Below, piece after piece: positions 1 through 10,532 of a stretch of 22,625 nucleotides of DNA; position 1 is the stretch's first letter; the number at the start of each line of letters is the position of its first letter. The stretch covers positions 15,144 through 37,768 of the forward strand of contig LSSN01000294.1 of assembly GCA_001970855.1 (NCBI GenBank), read 5' to 3'. A model generated the notes under the pieces. That model worked only from the letters and a program-made list of their open reading frames with translations. It searched no databases and was not told the origin of the DNA. Made by a program: the position numbers and the translations under genes. The DNA is from Smittium culicis. Taxonomy: Eukaryota > Kickxellomycota > Harpellomycetes > Harpellales > Legeriomycetaceae.

Positions 1-3000
1 ATATATTTCATCCAAATATGTGAAATTCTCCAAATAAAAAAAATTACAGCTCAAATTATCTTTAAATCTATAGAAAAAATTAAAAATTGAGCCAAATAGC
101 ATATTTAATAGATTAAAATGAACTGTTATATAACTAATAATTTAATTATCAAATAAATTTTGCTATAATAATGACCTAATATTTATTAATTGGTTCAGTT
201 TTATAACTTTTAATATTTGAATTATTTTAAAATAAATTTGATATATAATTAAATGTTTTTAAAATTATAATATATATAATCAATTTTTTAGACTACTTAG
301 TGCATATTTATGAATAAAAAAAATGTTTAAAGTACTTTATGTACTATAAATAATTAAAAATTTAAACTAATTCATTTTCCTAACAAATAAACTGTAATAG
401 GAAATGACATAGTTTATTTTCATTATGGTTTTATTTAATAAAAAAAAATGAAATTTTAATTTTAGTATCTCAAAAAAGATTTTCCTGCATTTTATTTTAT
501 ATTAGTGATTATATTGGATTTATAAAAAAAAATAACACATAAATATAAAGGTTTATAAGAAATCTTATTTTTTTCGAACCAGAAATAAAAAACATTCAAA
601 AATACTGTAAACTAATTCGGATAATCAGAGACTAAATAATCAAAGTTAAATTTGCAAGAATTTTAATTTGCGTAAAAAAGCTATAAAATTACCTAAATAA
701 TCATATTAAGTTAAAATGATTATATTTCTGAATTTTATTATGAATTAATTGCTAATAATGCACTATAGAAAATTTTTACCATCATAATAACTAATCATAA
801 TATAAAAATATGATATAAAGATAAAAAGATAAATATATCAACATAGATGTAAATATAAAATTAACTGAAATAATTTTTAATTATTAAATATAGATCCCTT
901 AAGATTTATAAAAATTCTTCTAAATTTGATAAATTGTTGCGAATACATTGTTATATTATAATTGTAATAATTTTTTTTATTTTTTAATGTATAGCTTTTT
1001 AATTAGTTTATATATTTGAAAAGATCGAAATGATATTTTATTTGACGTATGAAAATGTAATTATTTTAAAAGAAAATGACGATTAATAATTACAAAATAA
1101 TTAGATTATAAATATTTCAAACATAATAAATAATTAATCTGGTTCAATTTTTTCGTAAATAAAATTTTTTAATTTTTTTAATTATGAAAGGTATTAAAAA
1201 AATTTTTTATAATAAATAAAAGATAATTTCCTTCATGAATGTATATAAAATTTAAATAATTCATAATAAAAAACTATGCAAAAAAAGAAAAAAAACTTTG
1301 TTAATAACGTAGCTAATTATATTTATATGAATTTTTTTTTAAATAACCTGAAACCATATTAGATATAAAAAATTAATTTCTAATATAATTATTTAATTGA
1401 GAATCCAAACAAAGTATAAATTATTTTATAAAAAAAATGAACATAATTCCAATAAATATATGAATTGCAACATCTTTAAGCAATATGATAAATTTCAAAA
1501 AATTTTTGTAGTTATAATAATATATTCAAAAATAGATAATATAATTAAGATTTAATTTAATTTAATTATCGACTTTTATATAATTAAATTGTTATTTAGC
1601 GAATATCGTTGTTTAATATATTGATTTCTAAAAATAATAATAATTTTATTATATAATATTATAATTTTTAATATAATTAAGTAAGTGTGAATCGTAAATA
1701 TATAGTAGATCTACTTTTAAATTCATTTTTTTATATAATTTTAGTTTATCGTTTATACCATTTCAATTTAAATTTTATATTATTTAGAAATTAAATAATC
1801 AGATAATTAATTAAAGTATAAATCGAAATCTTAATCTGTGAATAAAAAATCGCTAATAAATATATAATTATTATAAAATATAGGTAAAATATTATTATAG
1901 TTGCACGAGCTATGGATATTAAACGTTATATAATGCCAATTAATTTCACATTAAAGTATATTTCGCACAAAAATTAATAAAAATATATACGTATAACGAA
2001 TAAAGAATAAAATTTTAATGGCTATTATCCTTCATGTTATGATATCATGTATTTTTAATAATATCAAAAATAATAAGCTTAAATTCCGCTATTAAAAAAT
2101 ATGATGGGAATATTAAATAGAGCGCATATAAAAATTGATTTTTCTAATTTTAAAAAGATAAAAAGAAATTTAGGTAATATAATGTTATAGTAAAAATTTA
2201 TATACTAGATATATCATTAAAAATAGCTGAAAAGCTCAATTTTATTTGTTTCAATACATATTAGAATGTTTTTAATTAAGAAAGCTGGAAAAAAAATAAT
2301 ATAAAATTGATACGCTGAGAAATTAAATTAAAAAATATAAAATTACAGATGAATATTATTGGATACAGTTTTTTAAGAAACTAAATAATTGGTTTAAATC
2401 GAATTTAATTAATTTATCATAAGTATTTAATATTAAAAATACGTAAATTATCAATTATATTATTTAAAATTTTAGAAAATATGAATTTTTTAACTACATA
2501 TCAACATTTAGTCAGTATTTAGAGCTTTAAAATTAAATGAAATTAATTCTATTTATTGAAAAATCATCATATCGATACAATTTTATAATTAGTAAATTAT
2601 CGTACATTTTTATTTCTTATTAAAATATAAGTATATAACTGATAAAAAAATTATATTTCTCTGATAGAATCTTATTTTATTATATATGTCTAACATTTAT
2701 GAGAAAAAACTCAAAAGATAATTTTAGTAAAAAACGATTAGATAAAATTTATCCCGAATCATATCTATTTTTACATTTTTAGATAATAGAAAAAATGATG
2801 GATAAAATTAACTCGAAAAAATTTGATGTTAAAGTTAAAAAAAAAAAGATATTATCTTTTTTATAAAATTTAATGAATTTTTTCACAATAGTGTCGCTAA
2901 TATAAGAAAGAATATCATAATATATTCATTAATATAAATAATTTTCTAATTAGTATTCTAGTTAACTAGCCAAAAATTTTTTTTTATATAAATTATACTT

Positions 3001-4735
3001 TTATTTAATATATTATTATACTATTAAAAAATAGTACTATTATGAAATTTAAAAAAATTAATAGGAATTTGTGCTTATATCGAATATTTATGGTATTATG
3101 TGATTTTTGGAGGCAATTTAAATAACTTTTGCTGAAAATTATAGGTAGTAAGTAACACTTTTATTAGTTAGTTCAAATAATAATAAAAAATATCATTTAA
3201 TCGTTATTTTATTTTATATTTGTAGAACTGAGAAGGTAATTAAACGAATTAAATAATTTAAAATTCGCCATATTATAATTTGTTATATCTAAGAAAAAAA
3301 TTTTCTGACTTTATAATTAAATAGATTGAATATCAATGAATTTTGAAGAGAAATGGGCTACACTAGTGAGATTGACTTTCTATTTGTAGAAAAATAACTC
3401 AAATTACTCGTAAAAATACTTTTTGAAATATAATTTAGTATTGAAAAAATATTCCAGGGGTAATTTTAGGCCAATTATGCCGGACTAATTATATATTCAT
3501 TCTAAAAAAATGTCCTAAGTTTTTATAATTTCATTTTTATGCTATTAAAATTGCATTTTACTGAAAAAAATATTTAATGTCAAAATCAGGGCTTTTAATA
3601 TTATAAAATCACCTATTTTAGATTCACTATTATATATTAATTTTCGCAGCTTTATTAATTATCTATTTTTTATTATTATTGTAAAATATTGAAAATTTTT
3701 TTTGTATAGATAAAGTCATTAACTCTTCCACGTGCAAAAATCATTAAAAAAATCAAATTTTTGATTTGATTATGATTTATAAGTAAGTTTATCTTTGTTA
3801 TTATTTTATAATATACCATATATCTGTAAACCTCGATTTTAAAGTTTTTAATTGAGCGATGTTGGTTATATAAGCTTGGTAAATAATAGTCCAACCCGTG
3901 TGGAAGGGTTAATTAAATTAATTCTATCGATTATTTAAGCTTGATTTTACGGTTTGAATTTCAGAGCTAAAAAAATCAATTTATGGTTTAATTTTACTTT
4001 TTTTTTTTTAAAAAATTTTTAATGAATTTTATAATAAAAAAACTGTATTTATCTTGAAATAAAATTAATCATTATTTTTGATTAAAGACGAAAAATTTTT
4101 TTAGCATGATTAAAAATTTATTTACGACTTGTTTAGCTTACTTCCTCATTCCTTATTAGTATTTTTAAGCCATAATTAATTTTCCTGGTTTTTTTTATAT
4201 AAAAAACTAAGCAAATATAATTAAATACCTAAATGCACCCCCTGTTTTTAAACATGCTATATTCATAGAGTTTATAATTTAGTTAATAATTTAAGAGCAT
4301 CAAATTATTAGCATATAAATTCAAAAATTTTCATTAGTTAAACTTCGTGTTATAAATGATGGTTTATTTTAAGACAGACTTTTGTTAAAATATAATAAAG
4401 AGATTTATTTAAAATTATTTATATTAATTTGATTTTTTCATAAAATTTATATAATAATAAAAGTTATAAGGCTGACTGATTAGAAGCCAGACAAAAATTA
4501 ATTTATTAATTCTATAAAATAGACTTTTTGATTAACATTGATTAATTAACATTAAATTAAAAAGTTTTATCAAACTATTAACGTAGGTACAGTATAGTCG
4601 TTAGAATCAAAATATTAAAAATATTAACAACATGCTAGCGTGTCTATTATCGTTAAAAATTACTTTAAGAATTAAAACAATGTGTTTTTTTTTGCTGTTT
4701 TTTAAAAAGCGGGTGTATATTCATTTCGCAAATAA
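1..4735. other. AT-rich gene desert
   Basis: No gene can be supported here. The stretch is nearly all A and T, full of A and T homopolymers, with stops in every frame at short intervals. I saw no protein motif, no tRNA-like T-loop with matching stems and no long tandem array. The only organised piece I could pick out is an imperfect inverted repeat at 3718-3912, listed separately. The last ~700 bases are the 3' flank of acid phosphatase copy A. Confidence 0.7.
3718..3912. repeat. imperfect inverted repeat, ~195 bp apart
   Basis: The left arm TTAACTCTTCCACGTG (3718-3733) and the right arm CGTGTGGAAGGGTTAA (3897-3912) are reverse complements at 13 of 16 positions. They stand out because G/C-containing words are rare in this desert. 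The piece between them is AT-rich. No flanking target duplication is visible, so a MITE-like element is only a possibility. Confidence 0.3.
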
Positions 4736-6205
4736 CTAGAATTTAAGAAATTCTTTAGAATTGCAAGAATCATATAAATCAGTATCTGTAGCGCTAAAAA
4801 TGTAATTTTTGAAGTTTAAAAAATCACATGATTTAGAGTCGCACCACTTTAATTTAGAATTTTTATTATTCATTGATAGAACCTCTCCGTTATATATAAA
4901 TCTAACTCTGTGGTTACCGATACTATCATTTGACTTCCATAGCTCAATAGCCAAATTTGAAGCATACCATGGGTTTCCTAAGATCAAATTTTCAGGCCTT
5001 AAAACACCTAAAATACCACGCAAATTTATATCTCGACCAGAATAAATACTCAATTTCGGTGAAATGTTATCATTGCTTGATCCAACCCCATCAACAATAA
5101 TGGATTCTATTTCTTTGAAAAAATCTCTTAGCAAGTAGCCGCCTATCAAAATAGAATATTTCCAACTGTACTCATTATCAAGAAATCTGAATTTTTGCTG
5201 TAAATCGAAGAAATGTGATGCTATTTTAACATCATTGTAGGTTAAACATGTTCCATTAAAACATATAGGATTTTTATTATGACAGTAGCTAGATGATAAT
5301 ACATCAAAATATATATCCCATTCTCCATGCGGGGTTTCTTTTAATTTTGAGGCTTTAATTACCCGCTTAATCCTTTCTAGATCTCGATTTCCTTTATTTA
5401 AAGCTTTTTTAAAATTTTCTAGAGCGTGAATTTTTTTCTCTATCTTTAGAATATTAGGACAGTTCATATTAGAAATATGCAACAGATCTATTTCTCTGGG
5501 TACAATAACCATATCCATTTTGGCGCTTGATTCTCTGCTTTCTTTCGGATAAATACCTTCAAACAAGTACTGCGACGATTCAATAGTTCTTCTATTCACA
5601 CATATATAAATATTAATATAACAATCACAGGATTTAAAAAAAAAAAGTTTTTACTGCAAATCAATTGATCTAAGTTTAATTTGACTGGAGACGTTTAGTT
5701 TAAGATCAATAAAATTTAATTTTTCGGCGTATACATTCCTTAAAGACTTCCCGAGATCTTTCAATTGAGACTTTCCGAGGTCTGTCAGTTGGCCTAGCGC
5801 ACAATTACCTTCCCAATAAAAGCGACTCAAGTTGTGTTTATTTTTTTTTGGAATTAGGTAATTTTTATTTATTCTGATTTCGTTCTGGCTAGAATTGTTC
5901 TTATTCTCGATAGCAGAATATTCTTTTAGATAAGAACAATTGTACCAATCATTTTCTTCGTTTTGTATCAAGTAAATAGGTGTCCTAGCACCATGCCGAG
6001 TTAAAACCTGCACAAATACTAAAGTGCTATTCTCTAGGGGAGTATACGTCGAGCTTTCGATCTTTTTTGCTTTGCAGGTAAAGTTTCTTTCCTTTAGAGA
6101 GTGAAAATAGTCTTCATTAGCGTTTTTAAATATATGTTGTTTTTCTAATGAATATGCCATTCTGACAGTACAAAGTAAGTAAGACATAAAAATAGAGCAT
6201 CTCAT
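4736..6205 (-). CDS. secreted histidine acid phosphatase, copy A (two exons, altered HD motif)
   Basis: Exon 1 is 6205-5655 and exon 2 is 5591-4736; the 63-bp intron has a GTAAAA donor and a GAATAG acceptor. Splicing restores RSIDLQ|RTIES, the family's second active-site segment, and gives 468 residues, a normal length for clan 2 histidine phosphatases (EC 3.1.3.2 type). Start: ATG at 6205, followed by a short hydrophobic signal-like segment (~5-19) ending near AYS. Seen motifs are RHGARTP (70-76), where His71 would be the phospho-acceptor; GQLTDLGKSQ (138-147); Arg179 in LRSID; and a Cys-rich CHNKNPIC segment (~287). The C-terminal HD motif, which supplies the proton donor, reads SGRD (368-371): Arg370 replaces His although Asp371 is kept. 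No C-terminal hydrophobic anchor is seen. The product is probably secreted or vacuolar. Reduced or altered catalysis is inferred, not shown. The frame is otherwise intact, so I do not call it a pseudogene. Confidence 0.88.
5592..5654 (-). other. intron of acid phosphatase copy A (63 bp)
   Basis: Minus-strand intron, phase 2, from donor GTAAAA (5654 downward) to acceptor GAATAG (ending 5592), with a long T tract just after the donor. Removing it joins GCA to AAGAACT and regenerates an uninterrupted family motif. Copy B has an intron at the identical codon and phase. Confidence 0.88.
5678..5947. repeat. near-identical 270-bp block shared with 10005-10274
   Basis: Encodes residues 87-176 of copy A, identical in protein to residues 87-176 of copy B. 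I count five nucleotide differences over 270 bases, all synonymous. The sequence on both sides is strongly diverged between the copies. Confidence 0.9.
5997..6046. repeat. 50-bp exact repeat shared with 10324-10373
   Basis: All 50 bases match copy B. The block codes for the segment from PLENST into the first residues of the RHG active site. It is separated from the 270-bp block by about 50 diverged bases, so the shared sequence is patchy. Confidence 0.9.
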
Positions 6206-7239
6206 TTTGAAATCTTACTTAAATTGATATCAAGAACTTATTAAAAAAATGATGTTTAAAAAATTCAATTTATAATAGTGTAGTTATTCATAAATAACGA
6301 GATGCCAAGTTTTTAAGTGATAATATAGTATATTTATAAATTAAAGTTTTGTGAATTAATTCGTATTAAAATTCAATGCTGGTAAAATTTTAATGTAGAA
6401 TAACTAATAAATTTTCAATTTGTAATACATATTTTAGTTTGAAAAATAAAAACTGATTATTTTTCTGAAACAAAATTCATAAATTTCGATTATATTTAGC
6501 ATTTAAGGGTATTTTAATGATTTTATTGGATAAAAAATAAAAATATTATAGTCGGCTCTTCAGCACCCCCATCCCAATACTATAATAACTGAAACATTTG
6601 CACCAGAAATCTTGTTTCTCGGATAATGGAAATAAATATTGTTATTATAAACCAAAATAACCAAATAAGCTAATAATAGAAAATTTGATTATATTTTTAT
6701 AAACCCAGATTAAAAGCCCAGCTATTTTGCAAATAAAAATCTTTAATTTTTTAGTATACTCATGTTGAAAAGCTGGAATTCATACTTACTTGCATTTATT
6801 TTCCATTGATAATTTATTTATAAGTATTTATGAAAACCTGCAATTGTGAAAAAAGTAATATTTACTATAAAATAAATTCACTTTCATGAAATATTCGTTG
6901 TAAAAAAAATAATTGACAGAGATAATAATATTATTTAGCCTCTTAAGGATATTAAATGTAAATGGATATCAGTGAAAAAAAAATATGTTAATAGGAGGAT
7001 TGATTTATACAATAAAAAACGTCTTATTATAATTAAAAACATATTACAGGTTATTATTTTCTGTTAAGCAGCATAAATCATATAATTTCTATCGAATGTG
7101 GTGTAAGTTCAAAAGTTATTAGATTGACAAAAAAAAAAAAAAAATAAAAAGCAATATATTATTTGAAAAAAATTAGAAATCATTCAAGTAACAGAATAAA
7201 AAATCCAAATCATATTAGATTAGTATTTAAAAAGATTAA

Positions 7240-7377
7240 AATAGCTGGATATCTGTAAAGAAATATAAAAATTTATTTAATACTGAAAACGCTCCAGTAA
7301 TTAATTTGGGAGATTCTGAGCGAAGAGAGCACTTTGTTGCATTTAATGTTATTGGCCTGTATAGTCACTTTTTGTAA
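7240..7377 (+). pseudogene. possible coding relic or exon, unknown family
   Basis: An open stretch of 45 codons starts right after a TAA, contains segments WISVKKYKNLF and GDSERREHFVAFNVIGLYSH, and ends at TAA. It has no ATG. A textbook donor, GTAAGT, sits at 7374, just before the stop. A matching segment, EQKRYFTA then NIIGP, occurs upstream of copy B (11131-11175), where about 2 bases are missing and the frame is broken. Conservation at the protein level suggests former coding sequence transcribed away from the phosphatase. I do not recognise the family. It could equally be a decayed mobile element. Confidence 0.3.
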
Positions 7378-8409
7378 GTATTATTGGCGAAGCAAAAAAG
7401 GCATTCTGATTTTTCTATTTCCTCGTTTCAATATAAAACTTTTATTTGCTAAAAAAGTAAATTATTCTACTCATTGACCGTTTATTGTTTAAGCGATTTT
7501 ATACACTGAAACTCTTTACACTATAAAATGAATTCTTCATAAATAATCACACATTTATCTACAAATCGTGGTTAGTTTAATAAACTCTCTGAGACAAAAA
7601 AAAATTGTGGTTTATGAGCATATTTTTATTTATCTAATTTTATTTATTTGAAATATTTCTTTGAGGCGTGAAATTTCTTTTGCTCAGGTTTACTTTCAAA
7701 TTCTAATTATATAAATCTATTTTCTGTTTCAGATAATTTATTCTACAATTTTTATACTAAGGTTTATAAGTAAAAATGTAGATTATGGATACCATAGCTT
7801 CAATAGATTAAGAAGCTCTACTTGAAACATTATTCTAATTAAAAGTATTTTCTCCACAGAAAATAGAAACCAAATTGTAATTCATTCAAATTATTTCATT
7901 AATATTAACCAATTAAATTGAAATTCAAGCTCCACATTAAAATAAAATATTTCTAAATGTGTTTTATAACTACACGTCTATGAATACTGGTATTAAGAGT
8001 TAGTCAAATATTTAGTTAACGAACAATGTCAGTGATATGATATCACCAGATATTTCAAAATTATATTCATCTTTTTCAGTAAAAACTAGTTATAATTATC
8101 AGACCTTTTTTAGCAATATTATATTCTATTTGATGTATTGTCGTAAAAAAACGGTAGACAAGCAAAAAATGAAAATCTTGGTTATAATCTAAGACACAGA
8201 TGTTGTTTTATAGCTAATCTATTAAATTTAAAATTTTAATTGTTTTGATTTATGTGTAATTTTTAAGTATATTATTTGCATCAGAAATATAATATTTCTC
8301 AAAACTTTTTTACACAAATAAATAATAGTTATTCAAAAATTGATAACTCAAAAATCATTGTGTATAGATTTGGTTAATGTGCTAATATATTCAAGCATTA
8401 AACATTGGG

Positions 8410-8444
8410 AGAGCCCTTTAATGAATGTCATTAAAAAGTGCTCT
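8410..8444. repeat. compact hairpin
   Basis: AGAGCCCTTTAATGA is followed, after a 3-base ATG loop, by TCATTAAAAAGTGCTCT. The arms pair over about 13-14 bases, with a small bulge because the right arm is two bases longer. Its role is unknown; it may be a chance or decayed palindrome. Confidence 0.35.
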
Positions 8445-9069
8445 AAAGCGATAAGAAACACTCACATATGTCTTTGAATATTTTCTCTTACAAATGTATT
8501 TTTAGTGACAATATTTTTTATAGAATCTATCCTTATAATATCAACATGAAAAAGTTTTCAGCAAAGATTCTAGGTCAATTAATATATTTAAAATAAATTT
8601 ATTAAGAATACGATTATAAGTATAAAAAGAATAAACTACTCAAATAACAAATAATAGATTTGTTATGATAAAAAGAAATATAACCCAGTACTTATAAATT
8701 ATTTTATATATTGTGATATAAATAAATTCTTATCCTCGATATCGTTAATTGAATATTGTTCGCTGGTATTAATTTGCTATCAACTTTAGTAGTGAATATC
8801 AAAATTAAAATAAAGTTAAGACTTGATTAATTTATCAACTTATTCAAATGAATGTCTATGCTAAATCATTTTTAAATAGTTCAAATTTTCATTAAATATA
8901 AAAATAATAGTATTTTCTTAAATATAATGCGTGCTATTTACTAAAAAAAAAAAGCAATTCATGGAAATTTATATAAACATCCATTTTAAATTCGAGGTGT
9001 AAAATCAATTTTCTGGATATTTTTTGCAGTAACTTTTTAATTAATTCTATGTTTCAATGGAAATATATC

Positions 9070-10532
9070 CTATAACACGTCTTTAGAATTACACATATAA
9101 TAAAAATCAGCATCTGTGGAGTCGTAAATTTTACTTTTTAAGCTTAAAAAATCACAAGATTTAGAATCACACCACTTTGGTTTAGGGTCCTCATTAAAAA
9201 GCGATAGAACTTTCCCGTTGTATATTATTCTGACTCTATATTCATTCTTTATGTATTCATGTTTCCATAATTCAATGACTAAATTCGAGGCGAATTTTGG
9301 ATTACCAAAACTTTGATTATCAGGTCTTAAGATTCCTAAAATTCCATTTAAATTTAAATCGTGACCAGAGTAAATACTGATTTTTGGTATCTTAATTTTG
9401 TCATTTTTTTGTGCGTCATGTTCAATAATGGAACTCAGTTCTTTCATAAGATCTCTTAGTAAGTACCCACCACTCAAAATTGAATAGTTTTTGCTATGCT
9501 TATTATCGAAGTAGGTAAACTTGTTTTCTAGGTTATAATAATGAGAAGCAATTTTGAGATCATCATAGGTAGTACACACTCCATCATTACAGATAGGTTG
9601 TTTATTATGACAGTAATTTGATGTTAGAATATCAAAAAATAAATCCCAATTCTCTGCAAAAGCTCCTTTTTTTATTCGAGAAGTTTTGATAATTTTACTA
9701 ATTCTATCGCGATCTTTTTTTCCCTTCTTCAAAATTCTCTTAAATTTTTTAAGCGTACTTATTTTATATTTTAGTTTACGTACATTTGGGCAGTTTAATT
9801 CAAAAGTATACATGACATCTATCTCACTAGGTAGAATTCCCATGTTAATATTGACAATTGATTCTCTGGTTTCTTTTGGATAAATCCCTTCAATCATGTA
9901 CTGTGCCGATTCAATGGTTCTTCTAATATATATATTGAAGATTTATAAAATAGAATAAGAGTATTTAAAGTAATTTCTTACTCCGAATCGCTTGATCTAA
10001 CCCTAATTTGACTGGAGACGTTTAGTTTAAGATCAATAAAATTTAATTTTTCGGCGTATACATTCCTTAAAGACTTCCCGAGATCTTTCAATTGAGACTT
10101 CCCGAGGTCTGTCAGTTGGCCTAGCGCACAATTACCTTCCCAATAAAAGCGGCTCAAGTTGTGCTTATTTTTTTTTGGAATTAGGTAATTTTTATTTATC
10201 CTGATTTCGTTCTGGCTAGAATTGTTCTTATTCTCGATAGCAGAATATTCTTTTAGATAAGAACAGTTGTACCATGTATTTACATCATTATCTGCCGGAT
10301 AAAAAGGTGTCCTGGAACCATGTCGAGTTAAAACCTGCACAAATACTAAAGTGCTATTCTCTAGGGGAGTATAAGTTGTACTGTTTATTTTATTTCCTTG
10401 GCAGATAAATTCGCTTACTTTTTTTGAAGGGTAAATTTCATCCAAGACGTGCTTAAATGCATGTTGTTTTTCATACGAGTTAGCTGTTCTTAGAAAGAAC
10501 AATAAGCAAGTCGAAAATACACAAACCCTCAT
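9070..10532 (-). CDS. secreted histidine acid phosphatase, copy B (two exons, intact active site)
   Basis: Exon 1 is 10532-9982 and exon 2 is 9922-9070; the 59-bp intron has donor GTAAGA and acceptor ATTAG. The spliced product is 467 residues. Start: ATG at 10532, followed by a hydrophobic signal-like segment (VCVFSTCLLFFL, 3-14) and a likely cleavage near TANS. Seen motifs are RHGSRTP (70-76, His71 nucleophile), GQLTDLGKSQ (138-147), Arg179 in VRSSD, RTIESAQ (185-191), the Cys pattern CHNKQPICNDGVC (~290-300), and SGHD (369-372) with His371 and Asp372 as the family's HD catalytic pair. The product should hydrolyse phosphomonoesters outside the cytosol, in the secretory path, vacuole or medium. 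It lies in tandem with copy A, about 2.9 kb away on the same strand. There are several N-x-S/T sites. No C-terminal membrane anchor is visible. The exact substrate (general phosphomonoester or phytate-like) cannot be read from the sequence. Confidence 0.92.
9923..9981 (-). other. intron of acid phosphatase copy B (59 bp)
   Basis: Minus-strand phase-2 intron, donor GTAAGA (9981 downward), acceptor TATTAG (ending 9923). Removing it joins TCGGA to AAGAACC and gives the motif SSDSERTIES. It sits at the same codon and phase as in copy A, but the intron sequence itself is not alignable by eye. Confidence 0.9.
10005..10274. repeat. near-identical 270-bp block shared with 5678-5947
   Basis: Partner of the block in copy A. 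The five differences are all transitions, and copy B carries G or C at each of them where copy A carries A or T (read on the plus strand). Confidence 0.9.
10324..10373. repeat. 50-bp exact repeat shared with 5997-6046
   Basis: Partner of the exact block in copy A, lying just upstream of and into the RHG active-site codons. Identity stops abruptly at both ends. Confidence 0.9.

Larger units (their letters stand above)
6206..9069. other. spacer between the two acid phosphatase genes
   Basis: AT-rich spacer holding the upstream region of copy A and the 3' flank of copy B. No intact gene can be supported. About 7240-7560 resembles the upstream flank of copy B (~11120-11365), so the duplication once included it; this piece is listed separately. 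A compact hairpin lies at 8410-8444. Confidence 0.6.

Noticed and set aside
3676..3894. 72-codon minus-strand open frame
   Set aside because: Residue content is Ile, Asn, Lys, Tyr and Phe driven by AT composition; no motif or splice context.
4809..5045. Plus-strand open frame opposite acid phosphatase copy A
   Set aside because: Antisense shadow of exon 2, with no motif.
9686..9883. Plus-strand open frame opposite copy B
   Set aside because: Antisense shadow of exon 2; the hydrophobic look comes from Lys/Asp-rich coding on the other strand.
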